Shown here: positions 17,811 to 26,507 of the stretch, in pieces | Layout: every line of letters starts with the position of its first letter | How positions within the stretch are numbered: the stretch's first letter is position 1 | Source: Bradyrhizobium oligotrophicum S58 | GTDB lineage: Bacteria > Pseudomonadota > Alphaproteobacteria > Rhizobiales > Xanthobacteraceae | Length of the DNA: 64,000 nucleotides | Direction: 5' to 3' | Assembly (NCBI RefSeq): GCF_000344805.1 | Contig: NC_020453.1 | Span: 744,001-808,000, forward strand | Position numbers and translations under genes: made by a program | Notes under the pieces: generated by a model | The model's database searches: none | Told to the model about the DNA's origin: nothing | The model's input: the letters and a program-made list of their open reading frames with translations, nothing else

Positions 17811-18965
17811 GTGTTCATGACGTTCAAGTGTCGTCGCGTATCTGGGACATGGGAGAGGCTCTCGGCAGTTGCTGCAATGGCGCTCGCTCTCTCGGTGAGC
17901 CCGTACATCGTCCATGCAGAGAGCGCGATGGAGGCGGTCGCCTCCCCTCATGCCGACGCTTCGCCGATCAGTGAGCTCCGGCCGACCATCGGCCACATCG
18001 CGGTGGCCCAGGCAGGCAATCAGCAGGGGGCCGGACAGGTCGCAGCCGTGCGTTCGACGCCGACGACCACTCAGCCTTCGGCGGCGATGACGCAGGCGAC
18101 GCCGACGCCTGCCGCGACCAATGCGCCGCCTGCGGCCGCGCAGTCCATCGCCGCCGCGCCTCCGCAGTCGCGGAGCATCACCGAGCGCGCGATCGACAAG
18201 GTCAAGCAGGTCGCCAAGTCCGCGTCCGACATCTTCAACCGGGTGCCGTGCCTGCCGCCGAAGGGCGTCGCGAAGAAGAACTTCATCTCGCTGCCGCATG
18301 TCGCCAACAAGCTCGCTTCCGGCCTGCCGGTCGTCATCGTCGCGTTCGGCTCGTCATCGACGCAGGGCTATGGCTCGAGCGGACCGGACTACACCTACCC
18401 GAACCGGCTCGCCGCGCAGCTGCGCCGGCAATATCCGATGGCCGACATCAGCGTCATCAATGCCGGCGTCGGCGGCGAGGACGCGCCCGAGATGATGAAG
18501 CGGCTGGAGACCGCGGTGATCGACCGTCACCCGGATCTTGTGATCTGGCAGGTCGGCACCAATGCCGTGCTGCGCGATCTCGATCCCGCCGAGACCGCCA
18601 AGCTGGTCGACGACGGCGTCGCCAAGATCCAGGCGGCGGCCTCCGACGTCGTGCTGGTCGACCTGCAATATTCGCCGCGCGTCAATGAGCGGTCGGAGAA
18701 CGCCAGCCGCATGAACAAGCTGCTCGGCCACATCGCCGAGCTGCATCACGCCGGCATCTTCCCGCGCTTCGAGGTGATGCGCGACTGGCACGAACGGCAG
18801 GCGATCCCGATAAACGAGTTCGTCATCGCCGACGGCCTGCACATGAGCGATTGGGGCTACGCCTGCTTCGCCCAGCTGCTGGGCGACGACATCATCCGGT
18901 CGGTCGGCCAGGTCAAGCTCGGCATCAACGGACCGGCCGACGTGCTGACCTATCGGCCGATGTGA
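17811..18965 (+). CDS. Secreted SGNH/GDSL-like hydrolase, second copy
   Basis: 384 residues from a GTG (AGGA lies six bases upstream); an in-frame ATG at 17817 is possible. An N-terminal signal (about 15-37) is followed by a proline/alanine/threonine-rich linker to about residue 125. The hydrolase domain has VAFGSSSTQGYG (block I serine), NAGVGGEDA (block II), WQVGTNAVLRDLD (block III) and ADGLHMSDWGY (block V Asp-His). All blocks are intact here, unlike the upstream paralogue. It is probably the active esterase or acyltransferase partner of OpgC. Confidence 0.85.
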   Translation: MFMTFKCRRVSGTWERLSAVAAMALALSVSPYIVHAESAMEAVASPHADASPISELRPTIGHIAVAQAGNQQGAGQVAAVRSTPTTTQPSAAMTQATPTPAATNAPPAAAQSIAAAPPQSRSITERAIDKVKQVAKSASDIFNRVPCLPPKGVAKKNFISLPHVANKLASGLPVVIVAFGSSSTQGYGSSGPDYTYPNRLAAQLRRQYPMADISVINAGVGGEDAPEMMKRLETAVIDRHPDLVIWQVGTNAVLRDLDPAETAKLVDDGVAKIQAAASDVVLVDLQYSPRVNERSENASRMNKLLGHIAELHHAGIFPRFEVMRDWHERQAIPINEFVIADGLHMSDWGYACFAQLLGDDIIRSVGQVKLGINGPADVLTYRPM

Positions 18966-19046
18966 CGAGGGCGAATGGCGAGGTGGGAATAGCGAATAGG
19001 GATGGGATCTCCTACTCGCTACTCGCTACTCGCTATTCGCCATCCG

Positions 19047-20255
19047 CTACGCCGCCGCCAGGGCGGCGTCGAGATCCGCGATCAGATCATCTGGATGCTC
19101 CAGGCCCGCCGAGAAGCGGATGAAGCCTTCGCTGATGCCGAGTTCGGCGCGGGCCTCCGGCGACAGCCGCTGATGCGTCGTCGTCGCGGGATGCGTGACC
19201 AGCGTCTTGGCGTCGCCGAGATTGTTGGAGATGCGCGCGAGCCTCAAACCGTTGAGCGTGCGGAACGCGCCGGCCTTGCCGCCCTTGACCTCGAAGCCGA
19301 CCAGCGTCGAGCCGGCACGCATCTGCTTGCGCACGGTCGCCGCCTGCGGATGGTCCTCGCGGCCGGGATAGATCAGCCGCGAGACCTTCGGATGCGCGGC
19401 GAGGAAGTCCGCGACCTTGCCCGCCGTCTCGGTCTGCGCGCGCACCCGCACCGCCAGCGTCTCCAGGCCCTTGAGCAGGACCCAGGCGTTGAACGGCGAG
19501 ATCGACGGGCCCGTCTGGCGCATGAAGTTGTGGATGTGCTCGGCGATGAACGCCTCCGACGACAGGATCACGCCGCCAAGGCAACGGCCCTGGCCGTCGA
19601 TGTGCTTGGTCGCGGAATACACCACGACGTCAGCGCCGAGCGCGAGCGGACTCTGCCAGATCGGCGTCGCGAACACGTTGTCGACGATCAGCCGCGCGCC
19701 ATGGGCGTGGGCAATCTCGGCGATCGCGGGAATGTCCAGCACGTCGAGCGTCGGGTTGGTCGGGCTCTCGAGGAAGAACGACTTGGTGTTCGGCCTGACG
19801 GCCTTCTGCCACTGGTCGAGATCCAGCCCGTCGATCAGCGTCGACTCGATGCCGTAGCGCGGCAACAGGTCCTCGACCACGTAGCGGCAGGAGCCGAACA
19901 GCGCCTTGGCCGCAACGACGTGATCGCCGGCCCGCAAGGGAGCCAGGATCGCGGTGGTGACGGCCGCCATGCCGGTCGCCGCCGAGCGGCAGGCCTCGGC
20001 GCCTTCGAGTTCGATCATGCGGCGCTCGAACATCGCCGTGGTCGGGTTGGAGAAGCGCGAATAGATGAAGCCGGGATCCTCGCCCTTGAACCGGGCCTCG
20101 CATTCCTCGGCGGTGGCGTAGACGAACCCTTGCGTCAGGTAGAGCGCCTCGGCGGTCTCGCCGAATTCGGAACGCAAGGTGCCGGAATGCACCAGCCGGG
20201 TTTCAGGACGGTAGTGGGCGAACGACGCCGGGGCCTTCGCGGGGGACTTCGACAT
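19047..20255 (-). CDS. metZ: O-succinylhomoserine sulfhydrylase
   Basis: 402 residues, a Cys/Met-metabolism PLP enzyme. YSRFSNPT, the phosphate-binding region ATGMAAVT and VVYSATKHIDGQGR, with the Schiff-base lysine, are as expected, and the GQGR extension is characteristic of MetZ. It condenses O-succinylhomoserine with sulfide to give homocysteine. The ATG at 20255 is set by GGAGG just upstream and by the family start. The SAM-II riboswitch and terminator in its leader confirm a methionine-pathway role and give SAM-dependent repression. Confidence 0.93.
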   Translation of the reverse strand: MSKSPAKAPASFAHYRPETRLVHSGTLRSEFGETAEALYLTQGFVYATAEECEARFKGEDPGFIYSRFSNPTTAMFERRMIELEGAEACRSAATGMAAVTTAILAPLRAGDHVVAAKALFGSCRYVVEDLLPRYGIESTLIDGLDLDQWQKAVRPNTKSFFLESPTNPTLDVLDIPAIAEIAHAHGARLIVDNVFATPIWQSPLALGADVVVYSATKHIDGQGRCLGGVILSSEAFIAEHIHNFMRQTGPSISPFNAWVLLKGLETLAVRVRAQTETAGKVADFLAAHPKVSRLIYPGREDHPQAATVRKQMRAGSTLVGFEVKGGKAGAFRTLNGLRLARISNNLGDAKTLVTHPATTTHQRLSPEARAELGISEGFIRFSAGLEHPDDLIADLDAALAAA

Positions 20256-20294
20256 GTGACCTCCATCGTGACCACCGCCTCTGGCGATGGGCAC

Positions 20295-20330
20295 AAAAAA
20301 ACCGGCCTGGGATTACTCCTCACAGCCGGG
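20295..20330 (-). terminator. Terminator arm of the metZ leader
   Basis: On the minus strand CCGGCTG...CAGGCCGG forms a stem followed by seven T residues (the A-run at 20295-20301). It lies between the SAM-II aptamer and the metZ ribosome site, so ligand binding probably favours premature termination. Confidence 0.75.
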
Positions 20331-20350
20331 ATCACATTCGTCCCCGGCCT

Positions 20351-20415
20351 GTTTAGCGACTTATTTAACGTGGCTGCAAGCCGGCCGGCTCAAATCACCA
20401 CGGGATAAGTGGTGC
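20351..20415 (-). promoter_or_regulatory. SAM-II riboswitch
   Basis: The minus strand reads GTGGTGATTTGAGCC, then CGGCTTGCAGCCACGTTAAA, then AAGTCGCTAAA. These are the three conserved segments of the SAM-II aptamer pseudoknot, in order and spacing. It is located about 100 nt before metZ, the classical position in Rhizobiales. Confidence 0.93.
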
Positions 20416-20523
20416 TCATAGTCGCAACCGGCCTTTCCGTCAAGCCAGCCATCGGATAACCGGTCAAAAGACCCTATATAGGCTCGCATAGCCGGCATTC
20501 CGGCGCCTGCAAAGGATCAGGTC

Positions 20524-21630
20524 TTGCCGTTTTCGCTTCCCGCCGACGCCCATGGCATCCTGCCCGACCGCATGATCGTGGCGATGGCGGAGGCCGGCCT
20601 GATCATTCCTGCATATGATTTCGTCGAGAGCCAGATCCAGCCGGCGAGTCTCGACCTGCGGCTCGGCGACGTCGCCTACCGCGTGCGCGCGAGCTTTCTG
20701 CCGGGGCCGGGATCGACGGTCGCCGAGCGTATCGACGAATTGAAGCTGCACGAGATCGCGCTCGCCGACGGCGCGGTGCTGGAGACCAACTGCGTCTACA
20801 TCGTGCCGCTGCTGGAGAGTCTGGCGCTGCCGAAGGATATCATTGCGGCCGCCAATCCGAAGAGCTCGACCGGTCGGCTCGACGTGTTTACGCGCGTGAT
20901 CGCTGACGGAACGCGGCGCTTCGACATGATCGGCGCCGGCTATCATGGCCCGCTCTATGCCGAGATCAGCCCGAAGACCTTTCCGGTCCTGTTGCGCGAA
21001 GGCTCACGCCTGTCCCAGGTCCGCTTCCGCTATCGTGATGCTGTCCTGTCCGAGGACGAGCTGATCGCGCTCCACGCGGCCGAGCGGCTCGTGGATCGCG
21101 ACGACGCCGATCTCGCCGGCGGTGTCGCGCTGTCGGTGGATCTGTCCGGCGCCAATGCCAACGGCTATGTCGGCTATCGCGCCAAGCGCCACACCGGCGT
21201 GGTCGATGTCGATCGCCGCGCCGGCTATCCGGTCGAGGAGTTCTGGGAGCCCATCAAGGCGCGCCCCGACGGCAGCCTCATTCTCGACCCCGGCGAGTTC
21301 TACATCCTGGCCTCCAAGGAGGCCGTGCAGGTGCCGCCGGACTACGCCGCGGAGATGGTGCCGTTCGATCCCCTGGTCGGCGAATTCCGCGTACACTATG
21401 CCGGCTTCTTCGATCCCGGCTTCGGCTATGCCGGCGCCGGCGGGCAGGGCTCGCGCGCCGTGCTCGAGGTGCGCTCGCGCGAGGTGCCGTTCATCCTCGA
21501 GCATGGCCAGATCGTCGGCCGTCTCGTCTATGAGAAGATGCTGGCCCGGCCGAACGCGATGTATGGCAGCCGCATCGGATCCAACTACCAGGCCCAGGGC
21601 CTGAAGCTCTCCAAGCACTTTCGCCTCTAG
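20524..21630 (+). CDS. dcd: dCTP deaminase, long alphaproteobacterial form
   Basis: 368 residues, about twice the length of enterobacterial Dcd, as in other Rhizobiales. Family motifs include SQIQPASLDLRLGD near residues 36-49 and NPKSSTGRLDVFTRV near 113-127, which carry the trimer nucleotide-binding and catalytic residues. A related second domain follows, with GEFYILASKE. It converts dCTP to dUTP for thymidylate synthesis. A TTG start at 20524 is used, with AAGGA upstream; the first in-frame ATG would cut into the N-terminus. Confidence 0.88.
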   Translation: MPFSLPADAHGILPDRMIVAMAEAGLIIPAYDFVESQIQPASLDLRLGDVAYRVRASFLPGPGSTVAERIDELKLHEIALADGAVLETNCVYIVPLLESLALPKDIIAAANPKSSTGRLDVFTRVIADGTRRFDMIGAGYHGPLYAEISPKTFPVLLREGSRLSQVRFRYRDAVLSEDELIALHAAERLVDRDDADLAGGVALSVDLSGANANGYVGYRAKRHTGVVDVDRRAGYPVEEFWEPIKARPDGSLILDPGEFYILASKEAVQVPPDYAAEMVPFDPLVGEFRVHYAGFFDPGFGYAGAGGQGSRAVLEVRSREVPFILEHGQIVGRLVYEKMLARPNAMYGSRIGSNYQAQGLKLSKHFRL

Positions 21631-21760
21631 TCCGCTGCGCGTTGGAAGCGCACCCGCAATGCGCCCGCCGCACGGGGCGCCGCGTGGTGATGTGCTAGGA
21701 AGAACGGTCGAACGATGAACGAGGCCGCGACGATGAGCGCGGCCGGCGGGGGAAGCGAGC

Positions 21761-23230
21761 ATGTCCGAGATCGGCTTGGCCGATGGTCCGGTCGATGACG
21801 GGCGATCGCTGCCGGATGTCGCGAGGCCGGTGCGCAATGCGCTGGTCGACGGACCGATCCTGCGCACTCTGCTCTCCTTGGCCTGGCCCAACATCATCGC
21901 GAACTCGGCCGGTATCTGCGTCGTGATCGCCGAGACCTCCTATATCGGCCGCCTCGGCATCGAGGCGCTGGCGGCGATGGCGCTGGTGTTCCCGCTGGTG
22001 GTCCTGACGATGACGATGTCCGGCGGCGCCATGGGCGGCGGTGTGGCTTCCGCCATTGCGCGGGCGCTGGGCGCCGGTGACACCGAGCGCGCCTCGACGC
22101 TTGCGTCGCACGCTTTGCTGATCGCGCTGCTGTTCGGCGCGACGTTCATGATCGGTATGCTCGTGTTCGGCCCGCATCTGCTCGAAACGCTCGGCGGCCG
22201 CGGCGCAGTATTGAGCCACGCGGTCGACTATGTGCAGATCTTCTTCGGCGGCGCCATCCTGCCCTGGCTGATGAACTCGATGGCCGGCATCCTGCGCGGC
22301 ACCGGCAACATGAAGCTGCCGTCGTTGATGATCCTCAGCTCGGCGCTGCTGCAGATCGTGCTCGGCGGTACGCTCAGCCTGGTCCTCGGGTTCGGCATGC
22401 GCGGCGTCGCCGCCGGCGCATTGCTGGCGTTCTGCGTCAGTATCTCGGTGATGGGCTGGTACCTGTTCTCCGGCCGCGCCCGCGTGCGGCCGAAGCTGCG
22501 GGGCTTGCAGATCAGCCGTGCGATGTTCGCCGATATTCTCAAGGTCGGCGCCATCGCCTGCTTCTCGCCGCTGCAATCGGTGCTGTCGATTGCCATCTTC
22601 ACCCACATGCTTGCGGGCTTCGGTACGGCCGTGCTCGCCGGCTACGGCATCGGCGCGCGGCTGGAGTTCATGATGACCACGGTCGCATTCTCGATCGGCA
22701 TGGCTTCGGTGCCGATGGTCGGCATGGCGATCGGCGCCGAAAGGATTGCGCGCGCCCGCCGCATCGCCTGGGTCGCCGGCATGGTCTCATTCGTCTCGGT
22801 GGGTGCGCTCTCGACGGGGATCGCGATCTTCCCGCAGCTGTGGGTCGACATCTTCACGCAGGACGAGAGCGCACGTAGCGCGGGCCGGCACTATCTGCAG
22901 ATCGCCGCGCCGATGTATGCGTTCATCGGCCTGGCGATCTCGATGTATTTCTCTTCGCAGGGAGCAGCGAGGGTGATCGGACCTGTCCTCGCGCAGACGG
23001 TGCGGCTGATCTTCATCGCCGCGGGCGGAAGCTATTTGTTGCGCCAGGCCGCGACCGAGAGCGACTTCTTCATGCTGGCGTCGTCGTCCATGGTCCTGCT
23101 CGGCGTGCTGACGCTGGCGAGCGTCATGCTCACCCGCTGGGGTACGAAGCCGGCCGCGTTGCAGCTGCGCCCGGCCGTGCTGGCGGCCGGCCGCAGCTCT
23201 GGTTCGCAGCCACCGCCGCGGGTTGGCTGA
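21761..23230 (+). CDS. MATE family efflux transporter
   Basis: 489 residues with twelve predicted membrane helices in two related halves. The first half contains LAWPNIIANSAG and the second KVGAIACFSPLQSV, at the equivalent positions of the MATE repeat. A short cytoplasmic N-terminus (about 30 residues) precedes helix 1. It probably exports drugs or metabolites by cation antiport; the substrate is unknown. The start has GGGGGAAGCGAGC upstream. It follows dcd by 130 bp. Confidence 0.9.
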   Translation: MSEIGLADGPVDDGRSLPDVARPVRNALVDGPILRTLLSLAWPNIIANSAGICVVIAETSYIGRLGIEALAAMALVFPLVVLTMTMSGGAMGGGVASAIARALGAGDTERASTLASHALLIALLFGATFMIGMLVFGPHLLETLGGRGAVLSHAVDYVQIFFGGAILPWLMNSMAGILRGTGNMKLPSLMILSSALLQIVLGGTLSLVLGFGMRGVAAGALLAFCVSISVMGWYLFSGRARVRPKLRGLQISRAMFADILKVGAIACFSPLQSVLSIAIFTHMLAGFGTAVLAGYGIGARLEFMMTTVAFSIGMASVPMVGMAIGAERIARARRIAWVAGMVSFVSVGALSTGIAIFPQLWVDIFTQDESARSAGRHYLQIAAPMYAFIGLAISMYFSSQGAARVIGPVLAQTVRLIFIAAGGSYLLRQAATESDFFMLASSSMVLLGVLTLASVMLTRWGTKPAALQLRPAVLAAGRSSGSQPPPRVG

Positions 23231-23234
23231 GCCG

Positions 23235-23636
23235 CTACGCGTGCGGCCTGCCCAGCGTGTCCTGCATCGCGCGCGCGCCGAGCTCCATCTGCTGCTCGAT
23301 ATAGGGCGCGATCTCGTGCGGCAGCACGTCGGTCGTCCAGATCACCCGGCAGCGTTCCTCGCCCTCGGAGACGATCTGGAACGAGGCGCTGTGCTGGGTG
23401 ATACGCTCGTTCTTGATGGCATAGACGAGGCGCCGGCGTTCATCGTTGCAGTCGACCAATTGCTCGCGCACCACGCTGCCGTTGGCGAAGCTGACGATGC
23501 GGATGTCGCCATCGAGCTTGGTGTCGGTCACGAAGCCGCGCGCCACCCTGGTATGAACCGCGCCGAAATCGCGCACTGCGTCCCACACGGCAGCCGCCGG
23601 GGCCGCGATCGGAATGTCCTTCTGAATTGATGCCAT
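23235..23636 (-). CDS. SRPBCC (START-like) family protein
   Basis: 133 residues. The N-terminal pattern IPIAAPAAAVWDAVRDFGAV is typical of the polyketide-cyclase/SRPBCC helix-grip fold, and the length is normal. The ligand is unknown. It sits in a same-strand run with a VOC protein (10 bp upstream) and an AraC regulator, so the three are probably one small regulon. Confidence 0.82.
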   Translation of the reverse strand: MASIQKDIPIAAPAAAVWDAVRDFGAVHTRVARGFVTDTKLDGDIRIVSFANGSVVREQLVDCNDERRRLVYAIKNERITQHSASFQIVSEGEERCRVIWTTDVLPHEIAPYIEQQMELGARAMQDTLGRPHA

Positions 23637-23646
23637 GGCGCTGATC

Positions 23647-24006
23647 TCACGGACACACGGCTTCGACGTTGTTGCCGTCCGGATCGATCAGGAAGGCGGC
23701 GTAGTAGGTCGGGCTGTAGTCTGCGCGCGGACCGGCGCCGCCATTGTCGCTGCCGCCGGCCCTCAGTCCCTCGCTATGGAATCTGGTAACGGCGGCATGG
23801 TCGGCGGCGCGGAACGCGACATGCGCAGCGGCGCTCTTCGCTCCCTTGTTCAGATAGAGCCACAGCGCCGGCTCACCCTTGGGGCCGATCCCCGCCGAGG
23901 TCTCGTCCTTGGAGCAGAGGACATGGCCGAGCGGCGCCAGCGCCGCCGCATAGAAGCGGACGCTGGCGTCGAGATTGCCGACCTTGAGGCCGATATGATC
24001 GTACAT
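23647..24006 (-). CDS. VOC/glyoxalase superfamily protein
   Basis: 119 residues starting MYDHIGLKVGNLDASVRFY, the hallmark of the first beta-alpha-beta module of the vicinal oxygen chelate fold. It ends FLIDPDGNNVEAV, with the C-terminal metal-binding glutamate. His4 and this Glu are likely metal ligands. The ATG at 24006 matches the family start; the open frame continues upstream without support. The substrate is unknown. It lies between SRPBCC and AraC genes. Confidence 0.87.
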   Translation of the reverse strand: MYDHIGLKVGNLDASVRFYAAALAPLGHVLCSKDETSAGIGPKGEPALWLYLNKGAKSAAAHVAFRAADHAAVTRFHSEGLRAGGSDNGGAGPRADYSPTYYAAFLIDPDGNNVEAVCP

Positions 24007-24059
24007 CGATGATCTCCCATGCTTCGCGTGCGGCTGCCGCACGCGCTGGGATCATCCAA

Positions 24060-24914
24060 TCAATGCCGGCTCAGTCGTTCTTGGAGAATCTTGCGCTCGC
24101 CGCGCGAGGCCTTGCGAAACTTCAGCGGCGACACGCCGGCGGCGCGCGTGAAGGTGCGGGTGAAATTCGACAGGTCGGCAAAGCCGGTGTCATAGGCGAT
24201 GTCGGTGACCGGCGTATCCTCCTCGCTCAGTCGCCGGGCGGCGCGCCGCAACCGCGCGCGGATCAGATATTGATGCGGCGTCACGCCGATCGTGGCCGCG
24301 AACAGCCGCAGGAAGTGGAACGGGCTGGCGCCGGCCGTCTGCGCCGCAGCCGCAAGATCGATGTCGTCATGCGCATTGTCGTCGATCCACAACGCGCTTT
24401 CGACCGCGCGCCGGCGATCCCGCAGGCTCGGCTTCGCTGGCCGTTCCGGCTGGCCACTCGCGGTCGCGACGAAGCGGCCGGCCAGGAGATGACCGATCTC
24501 GTCGAGACCCAGATGATGGTCGCGTGCGGCAACGCCCTGTGCGAGCTCGCCGAGCACCATCAGCTCCGGCAGCGGCGGCATCGCGCCCGTCCGCCAGGCC
24601 TGCTTGCTGCGAGCCTGGCTGCTGCCGGCGATCTCATCGATGACGTCGTCATCGAAGAAGAACGACAGGCATTCGTCGCCGCAGACGTGGTCATGCGTGC
24701 ACATGAACTCGTCGCCGGGATGTCCGACCAGCAGCGCGCCGGTGACCAGCTCGAAGAATCGGCCGCGGTGATGGCAACCGAAGCTGCCTTTGCGCACATA
24801 GGACAGCGAGTAGCCGGAAAATTGCTCGGCATAGGGCCGCTCACCCGGAGCCGCCGTGCAGCGGAACTCGGATACGGTGACGGCACGGCTCTCGAACAGG
24901 ATGGTTGCACTCAT
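24060..24914 (-). CDS. AraC family transcriptional regulator
   Basis: 284 residues. The C-terminal 100 residues carry the two AraC helix-turn-helix motifs: [20 protein letters not shown], then [20 protein letters not shown]. The N-terminal part is a cupin-like sensor domain with a Cys/His-rich stretch ([13 protein letters not shown], about 90-102) that could bind a metal. It precedes the VOC and SRPBCC genes on the same strand by 53 bp and probably regulates them. Confidence 0.9.
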   Translation of the reverse strand: MSATILFESRAVTVSEFRCTAAPGERPYAEQFSGYSLSYVRKGSFGCHHRGRFFELVTGALLVGHPGDEFMCTHDHVCGDECLSFFFDDDVIDEIAGSSQARSKQAWRTGAMPPLPELMVLGELAQGVAARDHHLGLDEIGHLLAGRFVATASGQPERPAKPSLRDRRRAVESALWIDDNAHDDIDLAAAAQTAGASPFHFLRLFAATIGVTPHQYLIRARLRRAARRLSEEDTPVTDIAYDTGFADLSNFTRTFTRAAGVSPLKFRKASRGERKILQERLSRH

Positions 24915-24976
24915 CCAGTAAATCTAAGCCATTGCCGATGAAAGAGGAGGGGCTACGTGTGAGATAATCGCGCGAC

Positions 24977-25543
24977 TTACGACGCGCGCGGCCGATCGAC
25001 GGCGAGAAACGCGTCGAACAAGGTCAGGCCCGCATGCGGCCGTGCACCTTCGAGCGACAGCAGCCGACGCTTGGAGATGATGCCGCTGTTCGGCGACGGC
25101 TTGTCGAGCCCGTTGCCGATGTCGCGGACGCGATGGCAGGGGACGATCAGGACGAGCGCATTCCTGGTCAGGGCCTGCGCGATCGAGTTCAGCGCCTTGG
25201 GGACGTGCAACTCGTCCGCGATGTCGTCGGCGCTGCGCGTCTCCCCGCGCGGAATGGCGCGGACGCAGTCGTAGAGTCGCTGGTTGAAGGGCGGGACGCC
25301 GCCGAGGTCGAGCACGACGTCGGAGAAGTCGACATCCTGACCGCGCAGCATGGCGGTGATGCCTTCGATCGCCAGTTCAGTATTCGAACACGGGCGTTGC
25401 TCCCGTGCTTCAGGAAATTGCCGATACAACCGCCGCCGGGTCTCGATTTCCCGCACTTCCGGCAGCTGCACGCCGGTGATCCCGGCATCGCTCCACGCAA
25501 TGCCACAACGGCCGAGGGCCGTATCAAAGATCGTATACCCCAT
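24977..25543 (-). CDS. Methylated-DNA--protein-cysteine methyltransferase
   Basis: 188 residues. The active-site motif IVPCHRV has the alkyl-accepting Cys136, and NQRLYDCVRAIPRGET is the DNA-binding helix region. It is an Ogt/MGMT-type suicide repair protein for O6-alkylguanine. Unusually, the loop after the active site reads DIGNGLDKPSPNSGIISKRRLL rather than the standard GYxGG form (shown here with a break after IISK), so substrate preference may differ. No Ada regulatory domain is fused. A 16-bp palindrome lies about 55 bp upstream. Confidence 0.83.
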   Translation of the reverse strand: MGYTIFDTALGRCGIAWSDAGITGVQLPEVREIETRRRLYRQFPEAREQRPCSNTELAIEGITAMLRGQDVDFSDVVLDLGGVPPFNQRLYDCVRAIPRGETRSADDIADELHVPKALNSIAQALTRNALVLIVPCHRVRDIGNGLDKPSPNSGIISKRRLLSLEGARPHAGLTLFDAFLAVDRPRAS

Positions 25544-25597
25544 GACGCCACCCCAACCCCACGCCAGATCATATCACTGTCACAATCGCCCGCATCA

Positions 25598-25613
25598 ACT
25601 TTGTTTACAAAGT
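25598..25613. promoter_or_regulatory. 16-bp palindrome upstream of the repair methyltransferase
   Basis: ACTTTG-TTTA-CAAAGT is a perfect inverted repeat 55 bp before the methyltransferase start, in otherwise noncoding DNA. It could be a regulator binding site. No regulator gene is adjacent. Confidence 0.4.
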
Positions 25614-25768
25614 GTTAACAGCGCGGCGCGACCGGGGCGGGTTTGCCCTGATTTGGGTCATGGTTGTCAAGTGCGCTGATATGATCTCCTCGATCGGTAT
25701 CGCGATGGTGAGACGCGACGCAGCAATCGCGTGCAAGCGGCACGAGAATGCGCCGCGCGAGCTTCATT

Positions 25769-26191
25769 TCAAGAAAGGCCAGACTTCGCGCCGTTCTCGC
25801 CGGCGAAATCCGGATCATGCGCAAGCCACAATTCGAGCAAGCTCAGGAACGTGACGACGATGCCGATCGCGATGCTGACATGCATCGCGGAGGTGTGAAC
25901 GAAGCCGAGCAGCCACGGCGCTGCGATCAGCCACAGGCCGAGCGCAACCTTCAGCCATTCTTCCCAGTCCGCGAACGCCGCGAGGCCGGCCATCGACAAC
26001 GCCATCACGGCCACACCGACGATCTCCGAATCGATCCTGCCGGCGGTGCGGGCGAAGCCGAACAGCGAGGGCGCGCAGACGAGGAATGCGCCGCATGCGA
26101 GCGTGTAGAGATCGAGGGCCGAAGGGCGCGCCATGACCAGGCGGGCCCTGGACGCGGTGGACGAGAGAGATGCGGGGCTGTGGCTCTGCAT
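25769..26191 (-). CDS. SPW repeat membrane protein
   Basis: 140 residues with four hydrophobic segments arranged as two similar halves: GAFLVCAPSLFGF and LGLWLIAAPWLLGF are the paired SPW-type motifs. Family function is unknown. The ATG at 26191 is chosen because the longer open frame runs through the neighbouring tRNA-Gly gene on the opposite strand and cannot be real protein. It is convergent with nothing and faces away from the tRNA. Confidence 0.8.
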   Translation of the reverse strand: MQSHSPASLSSTASRARLVMARPSALDLYTLACGAFLVCAPSLFGFARTAGRIDSEIVGVAVMALSMAGLAAFADWEEWLKVALGLWLIAAPWLLGFVHTSAMHVSIAIGIVVTFLSLLELWLAHDPDFAGENGAKSGLS

Positions 26192-26407
26192 GATTTCGGC
26201 TCCTGGAGCTGGGCCGGTCGCGCTGGAGCAAGCACAGGCGCCGGCTTCAACTTGCAGAAGCGCGATCCTGCCAATCCGTTCCGACGCCGGTCGCCTGCGC
26301 CGATCACGATCGGGCGACCGGGGATCGCGGCGCCGGGGCGCCAGCGAGTGTCCCGTGGCAACAAGCCGCTTGGCGAAACGCATCGTCTCGGCTAAGCATT
26401 GGCCAGC

Positions 26408-26481
26408 GCGGGCGTAGTTCAATGGTAGAACGGCAGCTTCCCAAGCTGCATACGAGGGTTCGATTCCCTTCGCCCGCTCCA
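26408..26481 (+). tRNA. tRNA-Gly (anticodon CCC)
   Basis: Acceptor GCGGGCG pairs with CGCCCGC. The D-arm contains GTTCAATGGTAGAAC, the anticodon stem is GCAGC/GCTGC with loop TTCCCAA (anticodon CCC), the T-arm is GAGGG-TTCGATT-CCCTT, discriminator T, and CCA is encoded. No integrase or attachment-site duplication is seen next to it. Confidence 0.96.
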
Positions 26482-26507
26482 ATGGTCCGCAGGCCACCGC
26501 TGCTTCG

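Noticed and set aside
26192..26497. Upstream extension of the SPW gene reading ...KGIEPSYAAWEAAVLPLNYAR
   Set aside because: It is the antisense translation of the tRNA-Gly gene, a well-known annotation artefact. The SPW protein starts at 26191.
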